From assembly GCF_030014955.1 (NCBI RefSeq), contig NZ_JAGRPV010000001.1:62001-126000 (forward strand): 64,000 nt of DNA, given 5' to 3'. The notes under the pieces were generated by a model, which was not told the DNA's origin, did not search any database, and worked only from the letters and a program-made list of their open reading frames with translations. The stretch comes from Cohnella hashimotonis. GTDB taxonomy: Bacteria; Bacillota; Bacilli; Paenibacillales; Paenibacillaceae. A program made the position numbers and the translations under genes. Positions 1-11,018 of this stretch are shown piece by piece (the stretch's first letter is position 1; each line of letters begins with the position of its first letter).

Positions 1-1
1 C

Positions 2-94
2 AGCGTCGACAAGATCAAGATTTGGTTCAGTACCGATTCGACGGCGCTCTGGAACGCCAAGTATCAGGTCGATCAGGTCGGCTTCGGCGCTTAA
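2..94 (+). CDS. C-terminal end of a surface or carbohydrate-binding protein (partial)
   Basis: Only the last 30 codons and the TAA stop (92-94) lie in the window, read in the frame starting at base 2. The tail reads VDKIKIWFSTD and ends VDQVGFGA. This resembles the end of a beta-sandwich carbohydrate-binding module inside the next protein (GVDRIKIWARPTE ... VDDVSLA, near residues 1033-1062). The two genes therefore probably encode related secreted carbohydrate-active proteins in tandem. The 114 bases that follow hold no obvious strong terminator, so cotranscription with the next gene is possible. The identity of the full protein cannot be judged from this fragment. Confidence 0.6.
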   Translation, partial: SVDKIKIWFSTDSTALWNAKYQVDQVGFGA

Positions 95-208
95 CCATGC
101 GAAAGAGCGTGCCTCCGGGCCGACCCTGCCCCCGACCCCGATCCCGATGCGGCTTGCGGGCCGCCCGGAGCGCGCGCTTACGACTAAAACAAAGGTGGGA
201 GACGCTTC

Positions 209-3200
209 ATGCGACATCGCTTATTCCGAACGACTGCAATCATCATTATTGCAATCGCTTCCATGCTGGTCCAACTGGTCGGCGCGTCCGGCGCGCTGGC
301 CGGCGCTTACGAGCCGGCGTTGGCGGAGAAGGATGCCTACCAAGGGCATTCCATCTATCCGCTGCGGATGATTAACGACTTTAACGATGCGCCGCAAGCG
401 GCGTTGTGGACGCCCGGCCCGAACGTGGACAAGACGAGCGTGACCGGCACGCTGCTGAACGCGCCGGGGGCGCCGTTCGAGGGCGCGGGTGCGCTCGAGG
501 TGACGCCCCGCAAGGTCAAAGCATACGAATGGCGCACGATCTCTCGCGCCTTCGACGAGCCGCTCGACCTGTCGGACGCGAACTTCATCGCCGCCGCCGT
601 CGACATCTGGGGCTGGAAGCAGGACGACTTCTTCGTGAAGCTGACGCTGCATAGCGGCGACGATACGTTCGAGGCGATATCCGGCATCGCGGCCAACAAG
701 TGGAATATCGTCTACTTCGACGTCCGCGCATGGAGCGGCAGAGCCGGCATCGACGGGATGTCGATCTCTTATATGAAGAATTACGATCTGGAAGGCATGT
801 CTCCGGGGGATCCTGGCTACGAATATTGGGACGGCAGGCTGCAGATCGATTCGCTCGCCGCGACGGCGGCCGCCGATCTGGACTTTCATATTCCGGGCTC
901 GGACGAAGGCTTCGTCGCCTCGTCGGGCACGGCCGTTCAGTCGGCTGCGTCGGGCTCCCTGATCTATACGGTGACGGATCCGGCGGAATCGTACCTCGAG
1001 TCGCCAGGCCTGTCCCTGGACGCAGCGAAGCGCAATGCCGTCCTGCTGCGGATGGCCGGCGACACAGGCGCATCGCGCCTTAAGGTCGCCTGGACGACGC
1101 GCGAGGATCCGAATTGGGACGAGGCGAAGTCGCAGTCGTTCCCGGCCTCGGACGCGGCTTCGTTCGCGGATTACGAACTGGTGCTGACGAGCCCGCTATG
1201 GGAAGGCATTGTCGACCGCATCCGCATTTATCCGGAGGGAGCGGCGGCCGGCACGACGCTGGACATCGACAAGATCGGCTTTGCGCTCCGCAACGTGGAC
1301 GATTATGCGTATCAAGGCAAGCTCGAGCGTCTGAACATCGCCGGCGATCCGGCGGTTACAACAGCAGAGGGGAGCGTGGACGCCGCTTATCTGTCCGCCC
1401 ACCCGGGCGCGAAGGTGGGCATTTACGAGCTGCCTCTGTACGCGGACGAGAAATCGGTCGACTACGCGTCCATGACGCCGCTCTCGGAGAGCGCGGCGGG
1501 ACCGACCTTCAGCCTGTCGTTCCCGGCGGCCGAAGGCGACAAAAACCGGGCGTACGACAAATTCGTGGCCGTGCTGGAGGACGGCGGAGAATTCGCGCTG
1601 GTGGATGGGCCGAAGTACGTGACCAATCCCGAGGCGCTGGCCGCGAACCGGGAGCCTTATCCGGTCACCGACAGCATCAAGGGGCTGCAGGTGCAATTGC
1701 CCGCAGACGCGGAGCGACTTGGCGTGCGGCACGGCGCGATCAATATCGCGTACAACGAGATGCTGACGCTGACCGACCGCGGCGCCTCCTCGATTCCTTT
1801 TACGTACGAGGGCCAAACTTATTATTTCCGAAAATCCGCGGTAGACGGCCTGGACAGCCAGATCAAATCGATGACGGACAATCAAATGGCCGTGACCGCG
1901 ATTCTGATCCTGTACCGGACAGGGATGACTGACCCCGACTCGCCCAACAAGGACATCGTGCATCCCGACGCCACGGCGGAAGGAACCGTGTTCGCTCCCA
2001 ATCTGACGAACGAGACGGGCGTCCGATACTACGAGGCGATTACCCGCTTCCTCGCAGAGCGGTATTCGCGCGCCGACCGGGCTTACGGCAGGCTGGCGGG
2101 CTATATCGTCGGCAACGAGGTGGGGCAAAATAAGGTGTGGAACAACATGGGGCCGAAGCTGCTGGGCGAATACGTAAAGCAGTACGAGCGCCAGCTCCGG
2201 CTGACCTACAACATCGTGCGCAGCGTGAATGCGAGCGGCAGGGTGTACATCTCGCTCGACCACTTCTGGAACGATTACCAGTCGCCGGACTCGCAGTGGA
2301 TCTACAGCAACAGGGCGCTCGTGGACGCGCTGGCCAAGCTGGCCCGCGAGGGTGGGGACTATGCGTGGAACGTCGCCTTCCATCCGTATCCGGAGGACCT
2401 GTTCGATCCGAAAACGTGGGAGGACACGACGGCGACCGACAGCTTCGACACGAAGCGGATCACCTTCAAAAACCTGCAGGTGCTGACGCAATATCTGCAG
2501 CTGGCTTCGATGACGTACGAGGGCGCCCAGCGCCACGTCATCTTGTCGGAGCAAGGCTTCCACAGCGGCGGCAATACGCCCGAGGAGCAGCGCATACAGG
2601 CTGCGGCGTATGCCTACGCCTATTACAAGGTGAAATCGCTGACGGGAATCGACGCCTTCATCCTGCACAGGCATGTGGACCATGCGGGCGAAGGCGGGCT
2701 CAATCTCGGCCTGTGGACCAACATGAAGGGGCAGATCGCGGAGGCGGACCAGCCGAAGGCGATCTACGACGTATTCAAACGGATCGATACCGTCCAGTCG
2801 CTGGAGGCGACGGCGTTCGCCAAGGCGATCGTAGGCGTCTCCGACTGGGAGGAGGCCATCCCCGGCTTCGATCCGTCGAAGCTGGAAATGAAACCGGCTC
2901 AGGAGACGGCGAGGATGGGCGCGGCGTCGGGCATTGAGGGCGAAGCGCCGCTCAGCGACTTCGAGGCAGACGCGGACGGCTGGAAGGGTACGGACAATGT
3001 GTCGGGCGCGGAGCGGGATACGGCGGATCATGCTTCGGGCGCGTCCAGTCTGAAGGCTCGCGTCGTCGGGACGTACCGCGGCGATTTCAAGGGCGTGACC
3101 CGCAGCTTCGCGTCTCCCCTCGATCTGTCGACGACGCCGGTCGTCCGGGCGTCGCTCAAGGCGAGCGGCATCGGGAGCGGCGCCAAGGCGGAGTTCATGA

Positions 3201-5782
3201 TCCGCGCCTACAGCGGCGCTCGCGTGATCGAAGGCTCGGCTGTCGCGCCTGCCGAGGCCTGGAACGACGTGGCGATCGATCTGACCGGCTGGGAGGGGCT
3301 CGGCGGCGTCGATCGCATCAAAATATGGGCGCGGCCGACTGAAAAGGTCGCTTGGACGAACGGCGCATTGCAGGTGGACGACGTCTCCCTGGCCGCTTCT
3401 GCGGCGATCTCGAACGTGTCCGTCGCGCTGGATCCGCTACCGCGGCCGGGGCAGGCACAGGCAGGCGACAAGCTGACGATCGCCGTGCATAACGGGGGCA
3501 ACCGCGTCTTTGCGGGCGAGATCGGCTTGAAGGGAGTGGGCGGCGTTGCGCTCGACCGAAGCGCTGTGCAGGTGTCGGTGCAGCCCGGCGCGGAAGAGCG
3601 GATCGAAGCGATCGTCGCCGGCATCGTGCCCGTCGCGGGCCAGAAGGGCAAACTGGAAGTGACGGCGGACGGGCAGACGTTCGCGTTCGACCTGACCGAG
3701 GCCTACGTGCCGGACTACAAGCAGGACGGCGCCCGCCTCGTGTTCGGCGACTTCGAGGGCGGCGTGCAGGACGGGTGGATCGCAGGGGCCGAGACGTCCG
3801 CGGTCGGGGCGGTGAAAAGGGGCTCCTCGAACGGCACGCCGGGTGCGGCCAAGCAAGGGAGCTATATGCTCGAGGCCGCGAAAACCGCCAAAATCGCGAC
3901 GACCGAGAGCAAGGTGGCGAAGACGTTCCAATCGCCGGTCGATCTGAGCGCATACGGCAAGATCGACTTCGATATCTTCGGCTGGGGCGGCACGTCGTCG
4001 GCGTATATCGCCGGCATCAAGCTGACGTCGGAGGGCGGCGAGACGTTTGCCGTCGAACGGCAGATCGCGAGCGACAAGTGGACGACCGTTTCCGCGGACA
4101 TCTCCGCGTTCGCGGGCCGCGAACGCGTGAAGCGCCTGGAGATCTCCTATCGCGGCAAGGATACGGCTCATTATTCGGGGCCTTGGGGCGGGTATTTCTT
4201 TATCGATCATATTCGCACCGACGCCGCGGCGCCCGTGGCGACCGGCATCTCGGCAGCCAGGGCGGCGGAGACGTTGACGCTCGGCCGGGACGGGGTGCAG
4301 CTGGCCATCCGGGCGGCGATGTCGGACGGTAGCGAACGGGACGTGACGGCAGCATCCGTCGGCACCAGGTACGAAGGCTACGACAGTTTGATTTTGTCCG
4401 TGAGCCCGGACGGACGGATGGAAGCGAAGGCTGCGGGGACGACTGTCGTCAAGGCGGTATACGGCGCGTTCGAGACTTACGTAAACGTAACGGTCGTGGG
4501 CTCCGTTGATCCGGAGAATCCAGGCGGTCCCGGGAATCCAGGCGGTCCCGGCCTTCCGTCGACAACTGAGCAGCCATCGACGCAGCAGGTGGCCGTGCCG
4601 GGCGGCATCGCTACGGCGATGCTCGACCGAGCCGCGAAGGAACTGGACATAACGTTGGATTCGGCAGCGCTGGCCATGGCGCTCGATGCCGCTTCGGAGA
4701 GCGCGGGAGGCAATCGAACGGTCCTGATCGAGCTGCCGGAGACGGCGGGCGTCGATTCCTATAAATTAAATCTGCCGGCCGGCTTTTTCGCCGCAGGCGA
4801 CGGAGACCGCCGGGTGTCCGTGAAAACCGCGCTCGGCACGGTAACGATCCCTTCCGACATGCTGAAGCGGGATCGGGCAGGCGAGGACGCTGGCGGCGAG
4901 ATCGCGATCCGGGTGTCCCCGGGCGATCGGTCGCGGCTCGATCCGCTCTCTGCGCAGGCAGCGGGCGATAGACCGCTGATCGACCTCGCCCTGTTTCGGA
5001 ACGGGGTATCCGAAGAATGGCGCAACCCGCAAGCCAGGATTACGGTAGCGATTCCTTATGCGCCTTCGGAGGAGGAGCTTCGGACGCCGGCTGCCATCAT
5101 CGCTTATTACGTGGATGCCCAAGGGCGAATGGCGACGATCCCTAACGGCCGATACGATAAGGCGGGCGGCGCAGTCGTCTTCGCGACAGACCATTTCTCG
5201 CGGTTCGGGGTGGCCTTCTCGACGAAGAGCTTCGCCGATTTGGAGCGCCATGCATGGGCCCGCGACAGCATCGAAGCGCTCGCGTCAAAAGGAATCGTCG
5301 GCGGCGTAGGCGGCAGGGCCTTCGAGCCGGGCCGCGCCGTCACGCGAGCCGAATTCGCCGTTATGCTGGTCGAAGCCTTGGGGCTTGCGGGCGATACGCC
5401 GTCGAGCTTCACCGACGTGAAGTCGGGGGATTACTTCTACCGGGCTGTCGGCGCTCTGCGGCAGAACGGCATCGCGAACGGGACCGGCGACGGCCGCTTC
5501 CTGCCGAACGCAGTCATATCCCGTCAGGAGATGATGACGATGACGGCGCGGGCGCTCCGGTCGGCCGGCAGAATGGAAGCGCCAGAAGCCGGACATCATC
5601 CAGAGCTTGAGGATTTCGGCGAGATTTCTGCATACGCCCGCGAAGGAATAGCGGGACTCGCGGCCGCCGGGCTGGTTCAAGGCTATGACGGACGAATTCG
5701 CCCCGCCGAACAAGCGACGAGGGCTGAAGCGGCAGTCTTTCTATACCGAATATATCTTTATGCGGGCGAGGCAGAAGAATAG
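209..5782 (+). CDS. SLH-domain surface protein with DUF5722 glycosidase-like domain
   Basis: This is a 1857-residue secreted protein. A signal peptide (hydrophobic core IIIIAIASMLVQLVGA, ALAGA-type cleavage near residue 33) is followed by two or three beta-sandwich modules (about 40-370). A DUF5722-type domain follows (about 480-900) that looks like a clan GH-A barrel: GNE with Glu637 is a candidate acid/base and SEQGF with Glu781 a candidate nucleophile. Further carbohydrate-binding modules span about 940-1350, then a Big_2-like Ig domain (1350-1430) and a Pro/Gly linker (1435-1461). A region typical of Paenibacillus S-layer proteins leads into three SLH repeats (from about 1675), which would hold the enzyme on the pyruvylated secondary cell-wall polymer. 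The RBS AAAGGTGGGAGA supports this start. The protein is probably a cell-bound polysaccharide-degrading enzyme. The substrate is unknown and the catalytic residues are inferred from context. Confidence 0.8.
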   Translation: MRHRLFRTTAIIIIAIASMLVQLVGASGALAGAYEPALAEKDAYQGHSIYPLRMINDFNDAPQAALWTPGPNVDKTSVTGTLLNAPGAPFEGAGALEVTPRKVKAYEWRTISRAFDEPLDLSDANFIAAAVDIWGWKQDDFFVKLTLHSGDDTFEAISGIAANKWNIVYFDVRAWSGRAGIDGMSISYMKNYDLEGMSPGDPGYEYWDGRLQIDSLAATAAADLDFHIPGSDEGFVASSGTAVQSAASGSLIYTVTDPAESYLESPGLSLDAAKRNAVLLRMAGDTGASRLKVAWTTREDPNWDEAKSQSFPASDAASFADYELVLTSPLWEGIVDRIRIYPEGAAAGTTLDIDKIGFALRNVDDYAYQGKLERLNIAGDPAVTTAEGSVDAAYLSAHPGAKVGIYELPLYADEKSVDYASMTPLSESAAGPTFSLSFPAAEGDKNRAYDKFVAVLEDGGEFALVDGPKYVTNPEALAANREPYPVTDSIKGLQVQLPADAERLGVRHGAINIAYNEMLTLTDRGASSIPFTYEGQTYYFRKSAVDGLDSQIKSMTDNQMAVTAILILYRTGMTDPDSPNKDIVHPDATAEGTVFAPNLTNETGVRYYEAITRFLAERYSRADRAYGRLAGYIVGNEVGQNKVWNNMGPKLLGEYVKQYERQLRLTYNIVRSVNASGRVYISLDHFWNDYQSPDSQWIYSNRALVDALAKLAREGGDYAWNVAFHPYPEDLFDPKTWEDTTATDSFDTKRITFKNLQVLTQYLQLASMTYEGAQRHVILSEQGFHSGGNTPEEQRIQAAAYAYAYYKVKSLTGIDAFILHRHVDHAGEGGLNLGLWTNMKGQIAEADQPKAIYDVFKRIDTVQSLEATAFAKAIVGVSDWEEAIPGFDPSKLEMKPAQETARMGAASGIEGEAPLSDFEADADGWKGTDNVSGAERDTADHASGASSLKARVVGTYRGDFKGVTRSFASPLDLSTTPVVRASLKASGIGSGAKAEFMIRAYSGARVIEGSAVAPAEAWNDVAIDLTGWEGLGGVDRIKIWARPTEKVAWTNGALQVDDVSLAASAAISNVSVALDPLPRPGQAQAGDKLTIAVHNGGNRVFAGEIGLKGVGGVALDRSAVQVSVQPGAEERIEAIVAGIVPVAGQKGKLEVTADGQTFAFDLTEAYVPDYKQDGARLVFGDFEGGVQDGWIAGAETSAVGAVKRGSSNGTPGAAKQGSYMLEAAKTAKIATTESKVAKTFQSPVDLSAYGKIDFDIFGWGGTSSAYIAGIKLTSEGGETFAVERQIASDKWTTVSADISAFAGRERVKRLEISYRGKDTAHYSGPWGGYFFIDHIRTDAAAPVATGISAARAAETLTLGRDGVQLAIRAAMSDGSERDVTAASVGTRYEGYDSLILSVSPDGRMEAKAAGTTVVKAVYGAFETYVNVTVVGSVDPENPGGPGNPGGPGLPSTTEQPSTQQVAVPGGIATAMLDRAAKELDITLDSAALAMALDAASESAGGNRTVLIELPETAGVDSYKLNLPAGFFAAGDGDRRVSVKTALGTVTIPSDMLKRDRAGEDAGGEIAIRVSPGDRSRLDPLSAQAAGDRPLIDLALFRNGVSEEWRNPQARITVAIPYAPSEEELRTPAAIIAYYVDAQGRMATIPNGRYDKAGGAVVFATDHFSRFGVAFSTKSFADLERHAWARDSIEALASKGIVGGVGGRAFEPGRAVTRAEFAVMLVEALGLAGDTPSSFTDVKSGDYFYRAVGALRQNGIANGTGDGRFLPNAVISRQEMMTMTARALRSAGRMEAPEAGHHPELEDFGEISAYAREGIAGLAAAGLVQGYDGRIRPAEQATRAEAAVFLYRIYLYAGEAEE

Positions 5783-5825
5783 ATAGCGAAGCCGAAAGCT
5801 CTCGTTTCTTCGTACTAAACGCCAA

Positions 5826-5862
5826 GACAGCTGCGTGGCCGATTCGCTGGCGCGCAGCTGTC
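5826..5862 (+). terminator. inverted repeat after the SLH gene, possible terminator
   Basis: A perfect 10-bp inverted repeat (GACAGCTGCG at 5826-5835, CGCAGCTGTC at 5853-5862) with a 17-base loop lies 43 bases after the SLH gene stop. Only a poor T-run follows (GCCTTTGCC), so intrinsic termination would be weak. The rest of the gap to the next promoter (5863-5999) shows no further clear element. Confidence 0.45.
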
Positions 5863-5999
5863 GCCTTTGCCTGTACGATCGGGGATCTTCTCGTCCCTGC
5901 GACGCAGCTATTGAAACCATTAAAGATGCCGCGAAACGGATTGCAACCCGTAGACGATTAGAGCACTCGGTAGCGATAAAATTGGTGTAAAAGGCTTCC

Positions 6000-6028
6000 T
6001 TGACACTGCCCGACCAAGGTGTTAAGAT
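6000..6028 (+). promoter_or_regulatory. sigma-A promoter of the str operon
   Basis: TTGACA (6000-6005) and TAAGAT (6023-6028) are separated by exactly 17 bases, a near-consensus vegetative promoter. Transcription would start near 6035. That makes the ATG at 6034 impossible as a start and supports the later ATG at 6082 for the first gene. It provides the str genes with a promoter independent of rpoBC, which is not present upstream here. Confidence 0.85.
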
Positions 6029-6081
6029 AGCCTATGTGTGTGCCCGACGTGGTGGATTTTGATCGTTCCGTAGGAGTTGTT

Positions 6082-6339
6082 ATGATGGACTTAATGGCTC
6101 ATCATCTTGCGAACAACGTCAAAGTCGGCACCAAGCAGACGACCAAGATGGTAGAACAAGGCAAGGCCATCGGCGTCTATGTCGCGCAAGATGCAGATTC
6201 GCGCCTGATCGGCCGCATCGCGCAGTTGTGCCAGCAGCGTGGCGTTCCCTTAACCGAGGTGAGCACCATGCGCGAGCTCGGCAGACAGTGCGGGATCGAT
6301 GTCGGCACGGCGATGGCCGTGGTAGTAGAGAGAGCATGA
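6082..6339 (+). CDS. rplGB: L7Ae-family K-turn RNA-binding protein (YbxF/RplGB-like)
   Basis: An 85-residue L7Ae/L30e-fold protein, close to the 82 residues of Bacillus YbxF, which binds K-turn RNA. It has the expected core: NVKVGTKQTTKMVEQGKA, then IGVYVAQDAD, and VPLTEVSTMRELGRQCGIDVG near the end. It is the usual first gene before rpsL in Bacillales. The RBS TAGGAG (6071-6076) lies 5 bases before ATG 6082 (8 before ATG 6085), whereas the in-frame ATG at 6034 falls at the predicted transcription start. Its exact role in the ribosome is not settled in the family. Confidence 0.85.
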   Translation: MMDLMAHHLANNVKVGTKQTTKMVEQGKAIGVYVAQDADSRLIGRIAQLCQQRGVPLTEVSTMRELGRQCGIDVGTAMAVVVERA

Positions 6340-6492
6340 ACCGGGACCTAACCGCGCTTCTCGTATGGGGAGTTCAGCGGGCGGACCCTTTCGTTTTTCT
6401 CAAAATGAACCGCCTGGATCTGTGGGCTTCGCGCCGCGGGAACCGGTAGCCGTTAGTTTATTGCAAGGCAATCATGGGAAGGGGGTGGCAAC

Positions 6493-6912
6493 ATGCCAAC
6501 AATTAACCAGCTCGTCCGCAAGGGTCGCGAGCCTAAGGTGGTCAAGTCCAAGTCTCCAGCTCTGCAAAAGGGATTCAACGCCCTGAAGCGCATCGAGACC
6601 GACCTGAGCGCTCCTCAAAAGCGCGGCGTATGCACGCGCGTAGGCACGATGACGCCGAAAAAACCGAACTCCGCACTTCGTAAGTATGCGCGTGTACGTC
6701 TGACGAACCGTGTAGAAGTTACGGCTTACATCCCGGGTATCGGTCACAACCTGCAAGAGCACAGCGTCGTTCTGATTCGCGGCGGCCGGGTCAAGGACCT
6801 TCCGGGCGTACGTTATCACATCGTTCGCGGCGCGCTCGATACCGCAGGCGTCAACAACCGCAAGCAAGCTCGTTCCAAGTACGGTACGAAGCGCGCTAAG
6901 GTGAAGAAGTAA
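6493..6912 (+). CDS. rpsL: 30S ribosomal protein S12
   Basis: S12 (139 residues) sits at the decoding centre and helps check codon-anticodon pairing. The family signature [17 protein letters not shown] is present with the lysine (E. coli Lys42) whose substitution gives streptomycin resistance, and [13 protein letters not shown] holds the second resistance lysine and the aspartate that is methylthiolated in some bacteria. The sequence is therefore wild type at these sites. The RBS GGGAAGGGGG lies just upstream. The 153-base gap after the L7Ae gene carries no separate clear promoter, so it is read as part of the same operon. Confidence 0.98.
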   Translation: MPTINQLVRKGREPKVVKSKSPALQKGFNALKRIETDLSAPQKRGVCTRVGTMTPKKPNSALRKYARVRLTNRVEVTAYIPGIGHNLQEHSVVLIRGGRVKDLPGVRYHIVRGALDTAGVNNRKQARSKYGTKRAKVKK

Positions 6913-6970
6913 GATAATTCTGCCGGAACATTTCGGCTTTATCATTGATATGGGAAAGGAGGAACTCTAG

Positions 6971-7441
6971 ATGCCACGTAAAGGACCAGTACCGAAGCGG
7001 GACGTGCTCCCGGATCCGGTATACAACAGCAAGCTCGTCACTCGCCTCGTCAACCGCATCATGATCGACGGCAAGAAGGGCGTAGCCCAGCAGCTGCTTT
7101 ACAATGCGTTCACGCTGATTCAAGAGCGCTCCGGCAAGGATCCGATGGAAGTTTTCGAAGCTGCCATCAAGAATATCATGCCCGTGCTCGAAGTTAAGGC
7201 TCGCCGCGTAGGCGGTGCCAACTACCAAGTTCCGATCGAAGTCAAGCCGGAGCGCCGCACGTCCCTTGGACTGCGCTGGCTTGTCAACTACTCCCGCAAC
7301 CGCGGCGAGAAGACGATGGAAGAGCGTCTGGCAGCCGAGATTCTCGACGCTTCGAACAACACCGGCGCTGCCGTCAAGAAGCGCGAAGACACGCACAAAA
7401 TGGCTGAAGCCAACAAAGCGTACGCCCACTACCGCTGGTAA
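6971..7441 (+). CDS. rpsG: 30S ribosomal protein S7
   Basis: S7 (156 residues) nucleates assembly of the 30S head and contacts E-site tRNA. Its start [18 protein letters not shown], the internal [20 protein letters not shown] beta-hairpin stretch and the C-terminal [21 protein letters not shown] are all typical, and the length matches Bacillus S7. The RBS AAAGGAGG lies 7-8 bases before the ATG. It lies 58 bases after rpsL and 36 before fusA, in the standard str order. In E. coli S7 represses this operon; no S7 target could be recognised here by eye. Confidence 0.98.
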   Translation: MPRKGPVPKRDVLPDPVYNSKLVTRLVNRIMIDGKKGVAQQLLYNAFTLIQERSGKDPMEVFEAAIKNIMPVLEVKARRVGGANYQVPIEVKPERRTSLGLRWLVNYSRNRGEKTMEERLAAEILDASNNTGAAVKKREDTHKMAEANKAYAHYRW

Positions 7442-7477
7442 TCCCGCGGACACTAGGGAACGAAAGGAGACCATTGC

Positions 7478-9553
<2,076 letters not shown>

Positions 9554-9647
9554 GCTTTCGGGCATTCGGACGAGCCGCGGGGCCTGAGGTCTCCGGCTTT
9601 GTCCTCCCTATAAAAATGGCTTTACTAACAAGGAGGAGAAAAGATCC

Positions 9648-10838
9648 ATGGCAAAGGCTAAATTTGAACGTAATAAACCGCACGTTAACATCGGTACGAT
9701 CGGCCACGTCGACCACGGCAAAACGACGCTGACGGCTGCCATTACGACGGTTCTGTCCAAGAAGTACGGCGGCGCAGCTGTTGCGTTCGACCAAATCGAC
9801 AAGGCTCCCGAAGAGCGCGAGCGCGGTATCACGATCTCCACGGCTCACGTTGAATACGAAACGCCTAACCGTCACTATGCTCACGTTGACTGCCCTGGAC
9901 ACGCCGACTATGTCAAGAACATGATCACCGGCGCTGCTCAAATGGACGGCGCGATTCTGGTTGTATCCGCTGCTGACGGCCCTATGCCGCAAACGCGCGA
10001 GCACATCCTGCTCTCCAAGCAAGTAGGCGTTCCTTACATCGTCGTATTCCTGAACAAGTGCGACATGGTTGAAGACGAAGAGCTCCTCGAGCTGGTTGAA
10101 ATGGAAGTTCGCGACCTGCTGAACGAGTACGAGTTCCCGGGCGACGACACGCCGATCATCCGCGGCGCTGCTCGTGAGGCTCTGCAAAATCCTGACGGCC
10201 CTTGGGCTGACAAGATCGTTGAGCTGTTCGAACAAGTCGACACGTACATCCCGCAACCAGAGCGCGACACGGCTAAGCCTTTCCTGATGCCTGTCGAGGA
10301 CGTGTTCACGATCACGGGTCGCGGTACGGTTGCTACGGGCCGCGTTGAGCGTGGTACGATCAAAATCGGCGATGAAGTTGAAATCATCGGTCTGGTTGAA
10401 GATTCCCGTAAATCCGTCGTTACCGGCGTAGAAATGTTCCGTAAGTTGCTCGACTCCGCTCAAGCGGGCGACAACGTCGGCGCACTGCTTCGCGGTGTTG
10501 ACCGTAAGGACATCGAGCGCGGTCAAGTTATCGCTAAGCCGGGTTCGGTTAAGCCGCACACGGAATTCACGGCTCAAATCTACGTCCTGACCAAAGAAGA
10601 AGGCGGCCGTCACAAGCCTTTCTTCACGGGCTACCGTCCTCAGTTCTACTTCCGTACAACTGACGTTACGGGTATCATCAACCTGCCGGAAGGCACTGAG
10701 ATGGTTATGCCTGGCGACAACATCACCGTTACCGTTCAACTGATCGCTCCGATCGCTGTTGAAGAAGGCACTCGCTTCTCCATCCGCGAAGGCGGCCGTA
10801 CGGTTGGCGCCGGCGCTGTTGCTTCCATCCAAAAGTAA
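9648..10838 (+). CDS. tuf: elongation factor Tu
   Basis: EF-Tu (396 residues, the same length as in B. subtilis) carries aminoacyl-tRNA to the ribosomal A site. GTPase motifs [22 protein letters not shown] and NKCD are intact, with domains 2 and 3 complete to the normal C-terminus [11 protein letters not shown]. The RBS AAGGAGGAG lies 8 bases before ATG. Codon choice is strongly biased towards optimal codons, as expected for a very highly expressed gene. It is the last gene of the str operon and is followed at once by a strong terminator. Confidence 0.98.
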   Translation: MAKAKFERNKPHVNIGTIGHVDHGKTTLTAAITTVLSKKYGGAAVAFDQIDKAPEERERGITISTAHVEYETPNRHYAHVDCPGHADYVKNMITGAAQMDGAILVVSAADGPMPQTREHILLSKQVGVPYIVVFLNKCDMVEDEELLELVEMEVRDLLNEYEFPGDDTPIIRGAAREALQNPDGPWADKIVELFEQVDTYIPQPERDTAKPFLMPVEDVFTITGRGTVATGRVERGTIKIGDEVEIIGLVEDSRKSVVTGVEMFRKLLDSAQAGDNVGALLRGVDRKDIERGQVIAKPGSVKPHTEFTAQIYVLTKEEGGRHKPFFTGYRPQFYFRTTDVTGIINLPEGTEMVMPGDNITVTVQLIAPIAVEEGTRFSIREGGRTVGAGAVASIQK

Positions 10839-10854
10839 TTTCGCTATACCTAGA

Positions 10855-10895
10855 GGAGACCTTATCGGGCATAACGCCCGATAAGGTCTCCTTTT
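10855..10895 (+). terminator. intrinsic terminator of the str operon
   Basis: A perfect 16-bp stem (GGAGACCTTATCGGGC at 10855-10870, GCCCGATAAGGTCTCC at 10876-10891) with a 5-base loop and a TTTT tail lies 17 bases after the tuf stop. It should end most str transcripts and separate them from the next gene. Confidence 0.95.
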
Positions 10896-10981
10896 GTTGT
10901 AGTAAACAAAGCCTGCAAACAATGCGACAATAACGGACTTGATTCGACAAAAAATGACATGTATTTCTAGCCCTTCTCCCT

Positions 10982-10987
10982 TATAAT
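10982..10987 (+). promoter_or_regulatory. -10 box before the chemoreceptor gene
   Basis: A perfect TATAAT is present at 10982-10987, about 30 bases before the chemoreceptor start. No good -35 box sits at 17 bases (the hexamer there is ATGTAT; ATGACA lies 22 bases away). The box places a transcription start near 10994, just before the GAGGTG ribosome binding site. Confidence 0.5.
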
Positions 10988-11018
10988 AGAAACAAATCCA
11001 AGGGCGAGGTGCATCCAT

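Noticed and set aside
6034..6081. ATG 6034 as start of the L7Ae-like gene
   Set aside because: It coincides with the predicted transcription start and has no binding site; ATG 6082 has TAGGAG at 5 bases.
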